NCBI GenBank assembly: GCA_028285445.1
Contig: JANQPQ010000050.1
Location: 1-64,000 of the forward strand
Reading direction: 5' to 3'
DNA: 64,000 nt
Origin: Cyclobacteriaceae bacterium
Lineage (GTDB): Bacteria > Bacteroidota > Bacteroidia > Cytophagales > Cyclobacteriaceae
Part shown: piece after piece, positions 1-9,469 of the stretch
Layout: each line of letters begins with the position of its first letter
Position numbering within the stretch: position 1 is the first letter of the stretch
Notes under the pieces: model-generated
What the model was told of the DNA's origin: nothing
Databases searched by the model: none
What the model saw: only the letters and a program-made list of their open reading frames with translations
Translations under genes and position numbers: made by a program

Positions 1-2
1 AG

Positions 3-971
3 CCTGTGTTCTGGGAACACATTTATGATATCATCCAGCATGAAAAACCAGAGGGTGTAATTGTACAATTGGGTGGCCAAACGGCATTGAAATTAGCAGA
101 GAAACTCAACCGTTATGGCATAAAGATTTTCGGCACTACTTACGAGTCGTTGGATCTGGCTGAAGATCGCGGCAGCTTTTCGACACTGCTCAAAGATAAC
201 GACATCCCCTATCCAGAGTTTGGCGTCGCTGAAACTGCCGATCAGGGATTGGAACTTTCCAAAGAGATTGGCTTCCCGCTATTGGTGAGACCTTCCTACG
301 TTCTTGGCGGCCAAAGCATGAAAATTGTTATCAACGAGAAAGAGCTGGAATCTCATATTGTTGATATCATGAGGAAGATTCCAGGCAACAGGGTACTGCT
401 GGACCACTTTCTTGATGGCGCAATCGAAGCCGAGGCAGATGCCATTTGCGATGGAGAAGATGTATACATTATTGGTATCATGCAGCATATAGAGCCGGCT
501 GGGATTCACTCCGGAGACTCCTACGCCGTGTTACCACCATACAATCTCGGCGATTTTGCTATTAGGCAGATTGAAGCTCATACTAAGAAAATAGCGCTGG
601 CTTTGGGTGCGGTTGGGTTGGTGAATATCCAGTTCGCCATCAAAGATGATCAGGTTTATATTATTGAAGCTAACCCCAGAGCATCCAGAACGGTGCCTTT
701 CATAGCCAAAGCTTATAAAGAGCCTTATGTAAAATACGCTACTAAAGTGATGCTAGGAGAGGCCAAAATCAAAGATTTCGATTTCAAACCTGAGCGTAAG
801 GGTTATTCCATAAAGGAGCCAGTATTTTCATTCAATAAATTTCCGAATGTAAATAAAGAGCTGGGTCCTGAAATGAAATCCACTGGAGAAGCGATCTACT
901 TTATAGATGACTTGATGGATGATTACTTCCTGAAAATATATTCGGAACGTAACCTATATTTAAGCAAGTAA
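3..971 (+). CDS. carB: Carbamoyl-phosphate synthase large subunit, C-terminal part (5' end outside window)
   Basis: The large subunit makes carbamoyl phosphate for pyrimidine and arginine synthesis. The frame is open at the left edge, so only the C-terminal third is present. Visible are the second ATP-grasp (carbamoyl phosphate) domain, with QLGGQTALKLA, RPSYVLGGQSM, the metal-binding run IEANPRASRTVPF, and the closing GPEMKSTGE. The protein stops about 27 residues after that motif, at SERNLYLSK. Enterobacterial CarB continues there with a roughly 130-residue MGS-like allosteric domain, which is absent here. From memory this short form is usual in Bacteroidota. There is no frameshift after the stop that would restore an MGS domain. 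The identity is secure; the exact N-terminus is not visible. Confidence 0.96.
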   Translation, partial: PVFWEHIYDIIQHEKPEGVIVQLGGQTALKLAEKLNRYGIKIFGTTYESLDLAEDRGSFSTLLKDNDIPYPEFGVAETADQGLELSKEIGFPLLVRPSYVLGGQSMKIVINEKELESHIVDIMRKIPGNRVLLDHFLDGAIEAEADAICDGEDVYIIGIMQHIEPAGIHSGDSYAVLPPYNLGDFAIRQIEAHTKKIALALGAVGLVNIQFAIKDDQVYIIEANPRASRTVPFIAKAYKEPYVKYATKVMLGEAKIKDFDFKPERKGYSIKEPVFSFNKFPNVNKELGPEMKSTGEAIYFIDDLMDDYFLKIYSERNLYLSK

Positions 972-976
972 GTATT

Positions 977-993
977 AACATAGTAGTTATGTT
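977..993 (+). other. Small A/T-rich hairpin covering the DUF4834 start codon
   Basis: AACATA (977-982) and TATGTT (988-993) can pair around a 5-base loop. The ATG at 989 lies in the downstream arm. The stem is only 6 bp and A/T-rich, so any effect on initiation is speculative. Confidence 0.2.
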
Positions 994-1240
994 ACTGAAA
1001 CTTCTGCTGTTTCTATTTTTGTTTTTCTTCGTATTCGTACGATTAGGTGGCCTTATAATGCGCATTTTTTTCGGCTCATTAGGCACCAACCGAACAGCCA
1101 GAAATTTTTCGGACACGCAGAGCAGCTATAAGAAGAAACCAAAAGATGGCAACGTGAACATCGACTTTGTACCCAAGAAAAAGGGTAAAAAGGGAGATTT
1201 CGATGGAGGCGAGTATGTAGATTTTGAGGAGGTAAAATAA
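989..1240 (+). CDS. DUF4834 family small membrane protein
   Basis: An 83-residue protein of unknown function. Residues 1-23 form one very hydrophobic, Phe/Leu-rich helix, followed by a basic, polar tail with KKKGKKGD and ending in GEYVDFEEVK. The membrane helix plus the acidic-aromatic end (EYVDFEE) are what I remember of the Bacteroidota family DUF4834. It starts 17 bases after carB and precedes dapF by 44 bases on the same strand, so it is probably cotranscribed. It is likely an inner-membrane protein with its tail in the cytoplasm. No function can be read from the sequence. Confidence 0.8.
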   Translation: MLLKLLLFLFLFFFVFVRLGGLIMRIFFGSLGTNRTARNFSDTQSSYKKKPKDGNVNIDFVPKKKGKKGDFDGGEYVDFEEVK

Positions 1241-1284
1241 CCACCTAAGGTAATACCTCTGGATTTTTCTTCGTTCACTATCTT

Positions 1285-2058
1285 ATGCGACTAAACTTCT
1301 ACAAGTACCAGGCTACTGGTAACGATTTTATATTGATAGATAATCGCCAAGAGCTATTCAATGGCGATTTAGATACGATCAAGTCACTTTGCGACCGCCG
1401 ATTTGGCATAGGTGGCGACGGCGTAATTCTGATAGAAAACCATTCTGATTACGATTTCGAGATGGTCTTTTACAACCCGGATGGCAGTATGAGTCTGTGT
1501 GGTAATGGCTCTCGCTGCGCAGTCAGATTTGCTCAGAAACTTGGATTGGTTGAAAATGAAGCCACATTTCTCGCTCACGACGGCGTGCATACAGCCACAA
1601 TCACACCAGAGAACATTAAGCTTAAAATGTCTGACGTACAATCTGTCAGGTTAATGGGTGATGGCATATTTGTTGATACCGGCTCACCGCATTATGTGCA
1701 ATTCGTTGCCGATGTCAGTAGATATAACGTTTATGATGAAGGTAAGAAGATCCGCTCAGGTGGGTTGTTCGGCACTGCCGGCACCAACGTCAACTTTGTG
1801 GAAATCATGAAAGAAGACTCAATATTCGTAAGAACATTTGAACGTGGAGTAGAAAATGAAACGCTTTCTTGCGGTACTGGAGTAACTGCTTGTGCCATCG
1901 CTTCAAATTATCGCGAATTGAGTAGCCCTGTCAGCATAAAAACTCTGGGGGGAAATCTCCGGGTAGACTTCACCAAAGCGGGCCACAATAGCTTCTCAGA
2001 CGTATATCTTACCGGACCGGCAGAGCTTGTTTTTGATGGCTCAGTGGAGTTAAGTTAA
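1285..2058 (+). CDS. dapF: Diaminopimelate epimerase
   Basis: Converts LL- to meso-diaminopimelate, the last step before lysine and the cross-linking residue of peptidoglycan; cytoplasmic and cofactor-independent. The 257-residue length is normal. Both catalytic cysteines are visible: Cys72 in SLCGNGSRC and Cys196 in ETLSCGTGVTA. The N-terminal KYQATGNDF and the GGDGVIL segment are also typical. The ATG start gives the expected N-terminus MRLNFYKYQATGNDF. It sits between the DUF4834 gene and secA on the same strand. Confidence 0.97.
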   Translation: MRLNFYKYQATGNDFILIDNRQELFNGDLDTIKSLCDRRFGIGGDGVILIENHSDYDFEMVFYNPDGSMSLCGNGSRCAVRFAQKLGLVENEATFLAHDGVHTATITPENIKLKMSDVQSVRLMGDGIFVDTGSPHYVQFVADVSRYNVYDEGKKIRSGGLFGTAGTNVNFVEIMKEDSIFVRTFERGVENETLSCGTGVTACAIASNYRELSSPVSIKTLGGNLRVDFTKAGHNSFSDVYLTGPAELVFDGSVELS

Positions 2059-2094
2059 TAGCTTCCACAACGACCACAAACAAAAAATAAAGCC

Positions 2095-2102
2095 TAAATT
2101 TG
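2095..2102 (+). promoter_or_regulatory. Putative -7 element upstream of secA
   Basis: TAAATTTG matches the Bacteroidota -7 consensus TAnnTTTG and lies 28 bases before the secA ATG. No convincing -33 TTG is seen about 20 bases upstream. Confidence 0.35.
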
Positions 2103-2130
2103 ACGTTTAGATTAGTGAAGGATATTAGAA

Positions 2131-5100
2131 ATGATCGACTTACTTACTAAAGGGATCACAAAAGTCTTTGGATCAAAATCCGCAAGGGATATAAAGGAGG
2201 TCTTGCCAATTATTGAGCAGATAAACGAGGCCTATGCTACATTGACTACAATTAGCGATGACGAGTTACGGGGGCAAACTGCAGAAATCAAAGCTGAAAT
2301 TGGAGATCACCTTAAATCAATTGATGATGAGTTAGCCTCTCTGCATAAGCAAATCGAAGATAATCCAGACCTTGATATCCACCAGAAAGAGGAAGTATTC
2401 TCTCAGATAGATAAACTGGAAGAAGATCGAAACGAAGCGCTGGAAGAGGTTCTTTTGACGGTGTTACCCAAAGCGTTCGCTGTGGTGAAAGAAACTGCGA
2501 GGAGGTTCAAGGAAAACGAAAAACTAACGGTTGAAGCCACCATGCTCGATCGGCAAATTGCCTCCGATAGAGAGGGCGTTGAAATTGACGGTGACAAAGC
2601 TATTTGGCATAACAAATGGATGGCCGCCGGAAATGAAATTACCTGGGACATGCTACACTACGATGTGCAGCTTATTGGTGGAGTAGTTCTGCACCAGGGT
2701 AAAATCGCAGAGATGGCCACGGGTGAAGGTAAGACGCTGGTAGCAACTTTGCCCGCATTCCTAAATGCATTGGCCGATCGCGGCGTGCACATCGTCACCG
2801 TTAATAACTACCTGGCAGTTAGAGACTCCGAATGGATGGGGCCTCTTTTTGAATTCCATGGCATTACTGTCGATTGCATTGATAAACATCAACCCAACTC
2901 GGAAGAGAGAAGGGAGGCTTATAAGGCGGGAATTGCCTATGGCACTAATAACGAATTTGGCTTCGATTACCTAAGAGACAATATGTCGCGGGAGGTCGAT
3001 GAGCTTGTACAACGTAAGCACCACTACGCTATGGTTGATGAAGTAGACTCGGTACTGGTTGACGAAGCACGAACTCCATTGATAATCTCCGGACCAATTC
3101 CCAAAGGTGACGAACATGAGTTCTATGACTTAAAACCCCGAATTGGTCGCCTCGTTGAGGAACAAAAGAAGTTGGTGTCGCAGTACCTACTTGAAGCCAA
3201 AAAGCTTATAGGGGAAAGTAATGATAAGGATGGTGGCTTGCCATTATTCCGAGCTTATCGTGGTTTACCAAAAAGTAAACCACTTATCAAATTCCTTAGT
3301 GAAACCGGCATGCGGCAGGTTCTTCAAAAAACAGAGAATTTTTACCTCCAGGATAATTCGAAGGCAATGCCCCAGGCCGATGCCCCTTTGCTCTTTACCA
3401 TTGATGAGAAAAACAACCAGATCGATCTTACCGAGAAAGGGATTGACCTAATTACCGGAGAAGGTGAAGACAAGAATTTTTTCATTCTGCCCGATATCGG
3501 CTCCGAGATAGCCAAACTCGAAAATGATACTGATTTATCGAACAATGAAAAGCTTGAGAAGAAAGATGCCCTTCTGCAGGATTATTCTGTAAAGACCCAA
3601 CGTATTCACTCTGTAAATCAATTACTGAAGGCATATACGCTTTTCGAGAAAGATACAGAATACATTATCGATGATGGCAAGGTAAAGATCGTCGATGAAC
3701 AAACTGGTCGTGTACTTGACGGGCGGCGATATTCTGATGGCCTGCATCAAGCCATTGAGGCTAAAGAAAATGTTAAGGTTGAGGATGCCACGCAGACATA
3801 CGCAACCATTACATTGCAGAACTACTTCAGGATGTACCACAAACTTGCCGGAATGACTGGTACAGCAGAGACCGAAGCTGGTGAATTGTGGGAGATTTAC
3901 AAGCTTGATGTAGTGGTAATTCCTACCAACAAGCCCATTGTAAGAGACGATCGCAACGACAAAGTTTTTAAGACTGTTAGAGAAAAGTTCAACGCTGTCG
4001 TGGATGAGATTGTTGATCTCACGCAGCAAGGACGACCGGTTCTGGTGGGTACAACTTCAGTTGAGATTTCAGAGGTACTAAGCCGTATGCTGAACTTAAG
4101 GAAGATTGAGCATCAGGTGTTAAATGCCAAACAGCACCAGAGAGAAGCGGAGGTAATTGCCGAAGCTGGAAAACCATCGACTGTTACCATTGCTACCAAC
4201 ATGGCTGGTAGAGGAACGGATATTAAGCTTAGCGATGCCTCAAAATCTGCTGGCGGCTTAGCCATCGTAGGTACCGAACGCCATGAATCCAGAAGGGTAG
4301 ACAGGCAGCTTCGGGGCCGATCCGGTAGACAAGGAGATCCTGGTTCATCGCAATTCTTTGTATCGTTGGAAGACAACCTCATGAGGCTATTTATGCCCGA
4401 TCGCATAGCCAAATTCATGGACAAGCTAGGGCTACAGGAAGGAGAGGTGATCCAACATTCTATGGTGACCAAATCGATAGAACGCGCTCAGAAAAAAGTA
4501 GAAGAAAACAACTTTGGAATAAGAAAAAGGCTGCTCGAGTACGATGATGTAATGAACTCACAGCGCGAGGTAATTTACACACGCCGCAAGAATGCACTAT
4601 TTGGTGAGCGTTTGGAGTTGGATATCATGAACATGATATACGACACCTGCGACGACATCGTACTAAACAACAAAGCAGCGAATAACTACGAGAGTTTTAA
4701 GCTTACGGTACTTGGGGTATTGGCGCTCGATTTTCAAATTGGCAAGGAGGAATTCGAAGAGATTGACCCGGCGCAGCTTACGGAGAAACTATATGACGCA
4801 GCTTTCGATCATTATCGGCAAAAGAACCAACGTTTTGCCGAGAAAGCACTGCCCATTATCCAGGACATTCATCGCACCAGGGGCGCTACCATTGAGAACA
4901 TTTTAGTGCCTTTCACTGATGGAAAGAAACAGGTTGGTGTCGCCGCAAATCTTGCAAAGTGTATTGAAACTGAAAACAAGGAGCTAATTAAATCCATGGA
5001 GAAGTTCATCACGCTGGCCATTATTGATCAGTTGTGGAAGGAACACCTGCGGGAAATGGATGACTTGAAACAGTCAGTACAAAATGCAGTTTATGAGCAA

Positions 5101-5493
5101 AAAGACCCCTTGCTGATTTATAAGTTTGAGGCATTTGAGCTGTTCAAGCAGTTTATTGCCAAAGTGAATGAAGAAACAGTTACTTTCTTGCTGAAGGCTG
5201 ACTTGCCGGTACAGGAGGCCGAAGAGGTTCAGGAGGCCCGTCAGCCCAGAAGCAAGCAGCAACTTAATGAGCAAAAAGACGAATCGCAGTCACTGCTAAG
5301 TGGCGGAGGAGGAGGTCAACCACAGAGCCGAGGCCCGATAGAAAAAACCCAACCGCTAAAATCAGCAAAAGTGGCAGGTAGAAACGACAAGGTTACGGTA
5401 CAATACAGTGACGGCACTATCAAAAGAGACGTGAAATTCAAAAAGGTCGAAGACGATATTCATAACAACAGGTGTGTATTAATTGAAGACTAA
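2131..5493 (+). CDS. secA: Preprotein translocase ATPase SecA
   Basis: Motor ATPase that pushes unfolded preproteins through SecYEG. At 1120 residues it is much longer than E. coli SecA (901), which is normal for Bacteroidota: extra residues lie in the N-terminal region and after [11 protein letters not shown]. Walker A is MATGEGKT (about 195-202) and Walker B is DEVD (about 303-306). The helicase motifs [11 protein letters not shown] and [12 protein letters not shown] are intact. The C-terminus has a Gly-rich linker (GGGGGQPQ) and lacks the CxCxnCH zinc motif that binds SecB, ending in a basic/acidic tail instead. It has a TAnnTTTG element upstream and a lipoprotein gene 19 bases downstream. 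Confidence 0.98.
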   Translation: MIDLLTKGITKVFGSKSARDIKEVLPIIEQINEAYATLTTISDDELRGQTAEIKAEIGDHLKSIDDELASLHKQIEDNPDLDIHQKEEVFSQIDKLEEDRNEALEEVLLTVLPKAFAVVKETARRFKENEKLTVEATMLDRQIASDREGVEIDGDKAIWHNKWMAAGNEITWDMLHYDVQLIGGVVLHQGKIAEMATGEGKTLVATLPAFLNALADRGVHIVTVNNYLAVRDSEWMGPLFEFHGITVDCIDKHQPNSEERREAYKAGIAYGTNNEFGFDYLRDNMSREVDELVQRKHHYAMVDEVDSVLVDEARTPLIISGPIPKGDEHEFYDLKPRIGRLVEEQKKLVSQYLLEAKKLIGESNDKDGGLPLFRAYRGLPKSKPLIKFLSETGMRQVLQKTENFYLQDNSKAMPQADAPLLFTIDEKNNQIDLTEKGIDLITGEGEDKNFFILPDIGSEIAKLENDTDLSNNEKLEKKDALLQDYSVKTQRIHSVNQLLKAYTLFEKDTEYIIDDGKVKIVDEQTGRVLDGRRYSDGLHQAIEAKENVKVEDATQTYATITLQNYFRMYHKLAGMTGTAETEAGELWEIYKLDVVVIPTNKPIVRDDRNDKVFKTVREKFNAVVDEIVDLTQQGRPVLVGTTSVEISEVLSRMLNLRKIEHQVLNAKQHQREAEVIAEAGKPSTVTIATNMAGRGTDIKLSDASKSAGGLAIVGTERHESRRVDRQLRGRSGRQGDPGSSQFFVSLEDNLMRLFMPDRIAKFMDKLGLQEGEVIQHSMVTKSIERAQKKVEENNFGIRKRLLEYDDVMNSQREVIYTRRKNALFGERLELDIMNMIYDTCDDIVLNNKAANNYESFKLTVLGVLALDFQIGKEEFEEIDPAQLTEKLYDAAFDHYRQKNQRFAEKALPIIQDIHRTRGATIENILVPFTDGKKQVGVAANLAKCIETENKELIKSMEKFITLAIIDQLWKEHLREMDDLKQSVQNAVYEQKDPLLIYKFEAFELFKQFIAKVNEETVTFLLKADLPVQEAEEVQEARQPRSKQQLNEQKDESQSLLSGGGGGQPQSRGPIEKTQPLKSAKVAGRNDKVTVQYSDGTIKRDVKFKKVEDDIHNNRCVLIED

Positions 5494-5512
5494 TCCTAAC
5501 TTGAATACGTTA

Positions 5513-6046
5513 ATGTCAAAAAAGACGAAATTGTATCAGACCCTATGCTTAATGATGCTTGCTGCCTGCACCAGTAAGTTGACGCCTACGCAGGAGGTGG
5601 ACTACAATGAGGATCTGTCAATACATAGGCCAACGAACGAAGTAGCTTTAGTGGAATTAGATACTGAAGACCCTGAGAATTCTGATCCTATCCCAGTCTT
5701 TGATGTTATTGAGGCAGACACCAATATTGTGGCTCAGGAGGTTAAGATAAGGCTTGATAGCTTGGTCGACAGCATTGCGATCAATAGCCGTGCTCGTGGT
5801 TATATTGAGGGGTTTGCCATTCAAGTTTACACTGGCAACAATAGAGAAAAAGCCAACGAAGCCAAGGCAAAAGTATACGAACTACTACCAGATTCTTATC
5901 CGAGGCTGCGCTATCAGCAACCGATATTTAAAGTAAAAGTTGGTCGGTTCTACACCCGCCTTGAAGCGCAAGAGATGTATAGCGTTCTTAAGGAGGAAAT
6001 CAACACTGCTATTATTGTTCCCGAACGAATATATCCGAAGCGTTAG
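5513..6046 (+). CDS. SPOR-domain lipoprotein
   Basis: A 177-residue protein starting MSKKTKLYQTL. An earlier in-frame ATG at 5483 overlaps the end of secA, but the internal ATG at 5513 puts the positive residues right before the signal helix and the lipobox LAAC, so I chose it. The C-terminal 80 residues (from about GYIEGFAIQVY to IVPERIYPK) form a SPOR domain, including FKVKVGRFYTRLEA. SPOR domains bind denuded peptidoglycan glycan strands, often at the septum. It is likely a periplasm-facing lipoprotein, probably cotranscribed with secA. Its precise role is unknown. Confidence 0.85.
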   Translation: MSKKTKLYQTLCLMMLAACTSKLTPTQEVDYNEDLSIHRPTNEVALVELDTEDPENSDPIPVFDVIEADTNIVAQEVKIRLDSLVDSIAINSRARGYIEGFAIQVYTGNNREKANEAKAKVYELLPDSYPRLRYQQPIFKVKVGRFYTRLEAQEMYSVLKEEINTAIIVPERIYPKR

Positions 6047-6076
6047 AAAGGGATTTTAGGAGATTGGCGATCCGAT

Positions 6077-7765
6077 TTAAACTTCGTCTACGATGGCCTC
6101 AGTCACATTCACAACGTGATCACCGATTCTTTCAAGTAGTAAAAACAGATCGGAATAAACCATGCCGCTCATTACATCGTAATGCCCCTTTTCAATGTTT
6201 CGCAAATGTTCGCGACGTAATTCGTCTCGCTTCGCATTCAGCTTTCTTTCTACCTCAAGCGCGTCATCTACCTTCACTTTCGCGTAATCCATGCTTAGAT
6301 TGGTTTTCATCACCTCAAATGCTTCATCTGCAATCTTAAACATTTCCTTCAGGTTCTCGATCTGCTTATCCGTAAACCACAGGTTACTCTCATTTTTCCT
6401 TTGAACAGCCAGCGACATTTGGTAAGACAAATCACCAATACGCTCGAGGTCATGATTAATACTAAGCAGGCCCCTGATTTTTATTGATAGTTCATCACTG
6501 ATATTACCCTCAGCAACTTTTGAAAGGTAATCAGCTACCTCAACCTCCACCCTATCCGTTATCTCCTCGTACTTCTGAATTTTATTCATCCACTTAGCTC
6601 GCTTCTTGTCTTTTCTCTTCTCAATCAAAGTTTGCACGAAACCAACCATACGCGAAGTAATTTCCGCGAACTTTGCAATCTCCTTTCTGGCCTCCATTAT
6701 TGAAATATCGGGAGTTCGTATCAGACCTTTCCCTATAAACTCTAAATGGAAATCTTCATCTCCCCTTGCCGGCACAAGCTTCTCTACGGTTTTAGCTATA
6801 AATTTCACAAACCCCACCAAGAGAAGCATGTTGAGCACGTTGAAGGTGGTATGAAAAAGAGAAAGAGCGATGGGTATTGCCTCTGCGCCATTAGCTGCAA
6901 ATGGTGAAATACCTTGGGTGTTTTCAATGTAATAACCAATACCGCGCAAGAACGGTGTAAAAAACACGATCATCCATATCACCCCAAAAACATTGAATAT
7001 AAAGTGAGCTCGGGCCGCACGTTTAGCATAAACATTACCAACCAGAGCGGCGAGGTTTGCTGTGATAGTCGTCCCAATATTTTCTCCCAACACCATTGCC
7101 GCGGCAATTTCAAACGGCACCCATCCGTTGTGTGCCATAACCAAAGTAAGAGCCATGGTGGCACTAGACGATTGAACCAATACAGTAAGAACTGTACCAA
7201 CTAATATGAATAGTAGTATTGACAGTACTCCCATATCTGTATAGGCTGAAAGAAACTCCAGTACCTCCGGATTTGATCTAAGGTCAGGTACAGATGCCTT
7301 CAGTTCGCTGAGTCCCATGAATAGTAGCGCAAAACCAATAAGCACTTCACCCCAGTTCTTTATGTTGCTCTTACTTGCAAACAACATCGGAAAACCAAAA
7401 GCAATTATCGGAAGTGCAAAGACCGAGATCTGCACCTTGAAGCCGATAATTGATAAAAGCCAGGCTGTTACCGTGGTTCCAATATTGGCACCCATTATTA
7501 CTCCAATAGCTTCCATCAAAGAAAGCAATCCGGCATTGACAAAACTCACCACCATTACTGTGGTAGCCGAGGAAGATTGCACAAGAGAGGTGATAAAAAA
7601 ACCTGTGAAAATACCCTTGATACGATTGGAGGTCATGGCACGTAGAATCTGCCTCATTTTCGCTCCGGCAACTTTCTGAATGCCTTCGCTCATCACCTTC
7701 ATACCGTAGATAAAAAAGCCTAATGCTCCAAGTAGGGTAAGAAAATCGAATATGGAATAGTTCAT
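6077..7765 (-). CDS. Na+/phosphate cotransporter family protein with PhoU-like tail
   Basis: A 562-residue membrane protein of the Na/Pi-cotransporter II-related family. The two inverted transport repeats carry the signature QSSSATT (about residue 63) and QSSSATMALT (about residue 199), each followed by a GANIGTT/GENIGTT segment. About eight to nine hydrophobic helices fill residues 1-335. The C-terminal 200 residues are soluble, helical and PhoU-like (MVGFVQTLIEKRKDKKRAKW, ERIGDLSYQMS, ERIGDHVVNVTEAI). It probably imports phosphate with sodium, the PhoU-like part being regulatory. It is monocistronic and faces the SPOR gene with a 30-base gap. Confidence 0.93.
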   Translation of the reverse strand: MNYSIFDFLTLLGALGFFIYGMKVMSEGIQKVAGAKMRQILRAMTSNRIKGIFTGFFITSLVQSSSATTVMVVSFVNAGLLSLMEAIGVIMGANIGTTVTAWLLSIIGFKVQISVFALPIIAFGFPMLFASKSNIKNWGEVLIGFALLFMGLSELKASVPDLRSNPEVLEFLSAYTDMGVLSILLFILVGTVLTVLVQSSSATMALTLVMAHNGWVPFEIAAAMVLGENIGTTITANLAALVGNVYAKRAARAHFIFNVFGVIWMIVFFTPFLRGIGYYIENTQGISPFAANGAEAIPIALSLFHTTFNVLNMLLLVGFVKFIAKTVEKLVPARGDEDFHLEFIGKGLIRTPDISIMEARKEIAKFAEITSRMVGFVQTLIEKRKDKKRAKWMNKIQKYEEITDRVEVEVADYLSKVAEGNISDELSIKIRGLLSINHDLERIGDLSYQMSLAVQRKNESNLWFTDKQIENLKEMFKIADEAFEVMKTNLSMDYAKVKVDDALEVERKLNAKRDELRREHLRNIEKGHYDVMSGMVYSDLFLLLERIGDHVVNVTEAIVDEV

Positions 7766-7792
7766 CTACGTGTGATATGAAATCGCAACCCA

Positions 7793-7800
7793 CAAAGCTA
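7793..7800 (-). promoter_or_regulatory. Putative -7 element for the Na/Pi cotransporter gene
   Basis: On the minus strand this reads TAGCTTTG, matching TAnnTTTG, 28 bases before the ATG at 7765. No clear -33 element at the usual spacing. A 10-bp perfect palindrome ATGTTAACAT lies at 7842-7851 in the same divergent gap. Confidence 0.35.
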
Positions 7801-7963
7801 ACATAGTAGACAAATTATGGGTTCCTGTCAATATTATCATTATGTTAACATGCTGCCCTGCAAAATGGGTGAGGGAAATTAAGAAAACCCTCGGGAAGTT
7901 GGGCGCTGAAAACTATTTTTTGCTTTACTAATATTATTATCTCCTACTGTTTTAATTTTAGCG

Positions 7964-8314
7964 ATGGCCAAAGGTCTAGTGGACATTTTGAAATTAGATT
8001 CTCTTGTAGAAAACATTTCGGGTTACCTCGAAAATAAACTGGAGCTTCTGAAGATTGAGCTGAAAGAAGATGCAGCCGACCTGGCGGCAAAATTCACTGT
8101 AGTTCTTATCGCCGCCTTCCTAATGTTTGCATTTGTTATTTTTTTGAGCCTCGCACTCGGCATAATTCTAAACCTTGCCCTTGAAAGTGATTATCTTGGA
8201 TATCTTCTGGTTGCAGCTACTTATCTTCTGGTATTTATCCTTATTATAGCACTAAAAGAAAAGCTTGGCCTTGAAGCGAGGGTGAAGAAATATCTTACAA
8301 GGTTTATAAAATAA
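7964..8314 (+). CDS. Holin-like (DUF1469-type) small membrane protein
   Basis: A 116-residue protein with an amphipathic N-terminal helix (LVENISGYLENKLELLKIEL) and two transmembrane helices (about 45-70 and 75-97), ending in a basic tail. This layout matches the phage holin family / DUF1469 group found on many bacterial chromosomes, where the name comes from distant similarity and not from phage origin. There are no phage genes nearby. Its stop overlaps the start of the next gene by one base (TAATG), so the pair is translationally coupled. The function is unknown, possibly in envelope stress. Confidence 0.75.
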   Translation: MAKGLVDILKLDSLVENISGYLENKLELLKIELKEDAADLAAKFTVVLIAAFLMFAFVIFLSLALGIILNLALESDYLGYLLVAATYLLVFILIIALKEKLGLEARVKKYLTRFIK

Positions 8315-8709
8315 TGTCGTCGGTTTCGAACATAGAAAGTAAGAAGAAGAAGCTAACTCAAGCTTCTGAGGCCTATAAACGTGGCCTTAATAAGAACATT
8401 GGAGATACTATTGGCTCCATTGAGAGGGGTGTAGTTACCACAGCGATCGTTGGAGGTTCCTTGTTCGTAGGTTACAAATTCCTGCAGCGGCTACTCTCAT
8501 CAGAAGAAAAGCCCAAAAGAAGCGCCCCCAAGGATAGCAAAAACGCCGGGAAGCCAGCAAAATCAAAAAAGAAGAAAAAGAATGGCGACAAACAAGACCC
8601 CGAAGCCGGAATTATTCAAGCCGGTTTGCAAACAGTTGCCCTTTTTGCATTGGCTATCCTCAGGGAAAAGATAGTAGAGTACATTGAGGAAACAGATACA
8701 GATGAATAA
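8314..8709 (+). CDS. Unknown Lys-rich membrane-associated protein
   Basis: A 131-residue protein I do not recognise. Residues 1-36 are polar; residues 38-60 contain a Gly-rich hydrophobic segment (VVTTAIVGGSLFVGYKFL); residues 65-95 are extremely rich in Lys, Ser and Pro; a second hydrophobic stretch (TVALFALAILREKIVEY) is near the C-terminus, with an acidic end. It is coupled to the holin-like gene upstream (TAATG) and to GGGP synthase downstream (8-base overlap). In related genomes the holin-like gene often has a similar short basic partner. It probably sits at the inner membrane with the Lys-rich loop in the cytoplasm. Confidence 0.7.
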   Translation: MSSVSNIESKKKKLTQASEAYKRGLNKNIGDTIGSIERGVVTTAIVGGSLFVGYKFLQRLLSSEEKPKRSAPKDSKNAGKPAKSKKKKKNGDKQDPEAGIIQAGLQTVALFALAILREKIVEYIEETDTDE

Positions 8710-9469
8710 GAACATCTATAACCAGCTTACAATACGTAGAGAAGAGGGTCGCAAGAGTTTCGCGGTTCTGATAGACCCTGATAAGATTTCAGAAACAGGT
8801 AGCCTTAGCCAGATAATTAACATTGGAATCGAGAACGGCATTGATTATTTCTTTGTAGGTGGATCTCTACTCACTGAAAACAATCTAAATCCGGTGCTGC
8901 AAGCAATCAAAGATAGGTGCTCCATTCCTGCTGTACTTTTCCCTGGAAACAACCTGCAGCTCGATTTCTCGGCCGATGGTATTTTGCTCCTCTCTTTGAT
9001 TAGCGGGCGCAATGCCGATTTTCTTATCGGCCAGCATGTAGTTGCCGCGCCATTACTAAGGAAAAGCAACCTGGAAATATTACCGACAGGCTACATGCTT
9101 ATCAACCAGGGCAACAACACCACCGTGTCTTATATTAGTAATACCACGCCTATTCCTGCTGATAAGTACTCAGTGGCGGCCTGTACCGCCATGGCTGGAG
9201 AAATGCTGGGGCTAAAACTCATTTATCTTGATGCAGGCAGCGGAGCAAAGGAAGCAATCAGCCCCAGAATGATATCAGAAGTTCGAAAGAGCATAGACGC
9301 GCCCTTAATAGTGGGTGGAGGAATTAGGTCTGCTGACAAAGCTCATAAAGCACTTAAGGCTGGGGCGGACGTAATTGTTGTTGGGAACGGAATTGAGAGT
9401 GACCCGGAATTGATTATTGAAATATCTGCAGCTGTTAATAGCTACAACGACTCGTTAAAGATTCATTAA
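8702..9469 (+). CDS. Geranylgeranylglyceryl/heptaprenylglyceryl phosphate synthase
   Basis: A (beta/alpha)8 prenyltransferase that would join a polyprenyl diphosphate to sn-glycerol-1-phosphate, making an archaeal-type ether bond. Family motifs visible are FAVLIDPDK, FVGGSLL, PAVLFPGN, YLDAGSGA and IVGGGIRSADKAHKALKAGADVIVVGNG, the last being the phosphate-binding part. The ATG at 8702, overlapping the previous stop by 8 bases, is preferred to one at 8684; it gives 255 residues. Bacteroidota have a distinct group II GGGPS; its physiological lipid is, as far as I know, unsettled. The 3' end overlaps the convergent AraC gene by 15 bases. Confidence 0.9.
   Translation: MNKNIYNQLTIRREEGRKSFAVLIDPDKISETGSLSQIINIGIENGIDYFFVGGSLLTENNLNPVLQAIKDRCSIPAVLFPGNNLQLDFSADGILLLSLISGRNADFLIGQHVVAAPLLRKSNLEILPTGYMLINQGNNTTVSYISNTTPIPADKYSVAACTAMAGEMLGLKLIYLDAGSGAKEAISPRMISEVRKSIDAPLIVGGGIRSADKAHKALKAGADVIVVGNGIESDPELIIEISAAVNSYNDSLKIH

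Noticed and set aside
3622-4029. 135-codon frame on the minus strand
   Set aside because: Lies wholly inside secA in the opposite direction; a by-product of secA sequence.
7964-8314. Prophage remnant suggested by a holin-like gene
   Set aside because: No other phage genes are nearby; this family is common on bacterial chromosomes.
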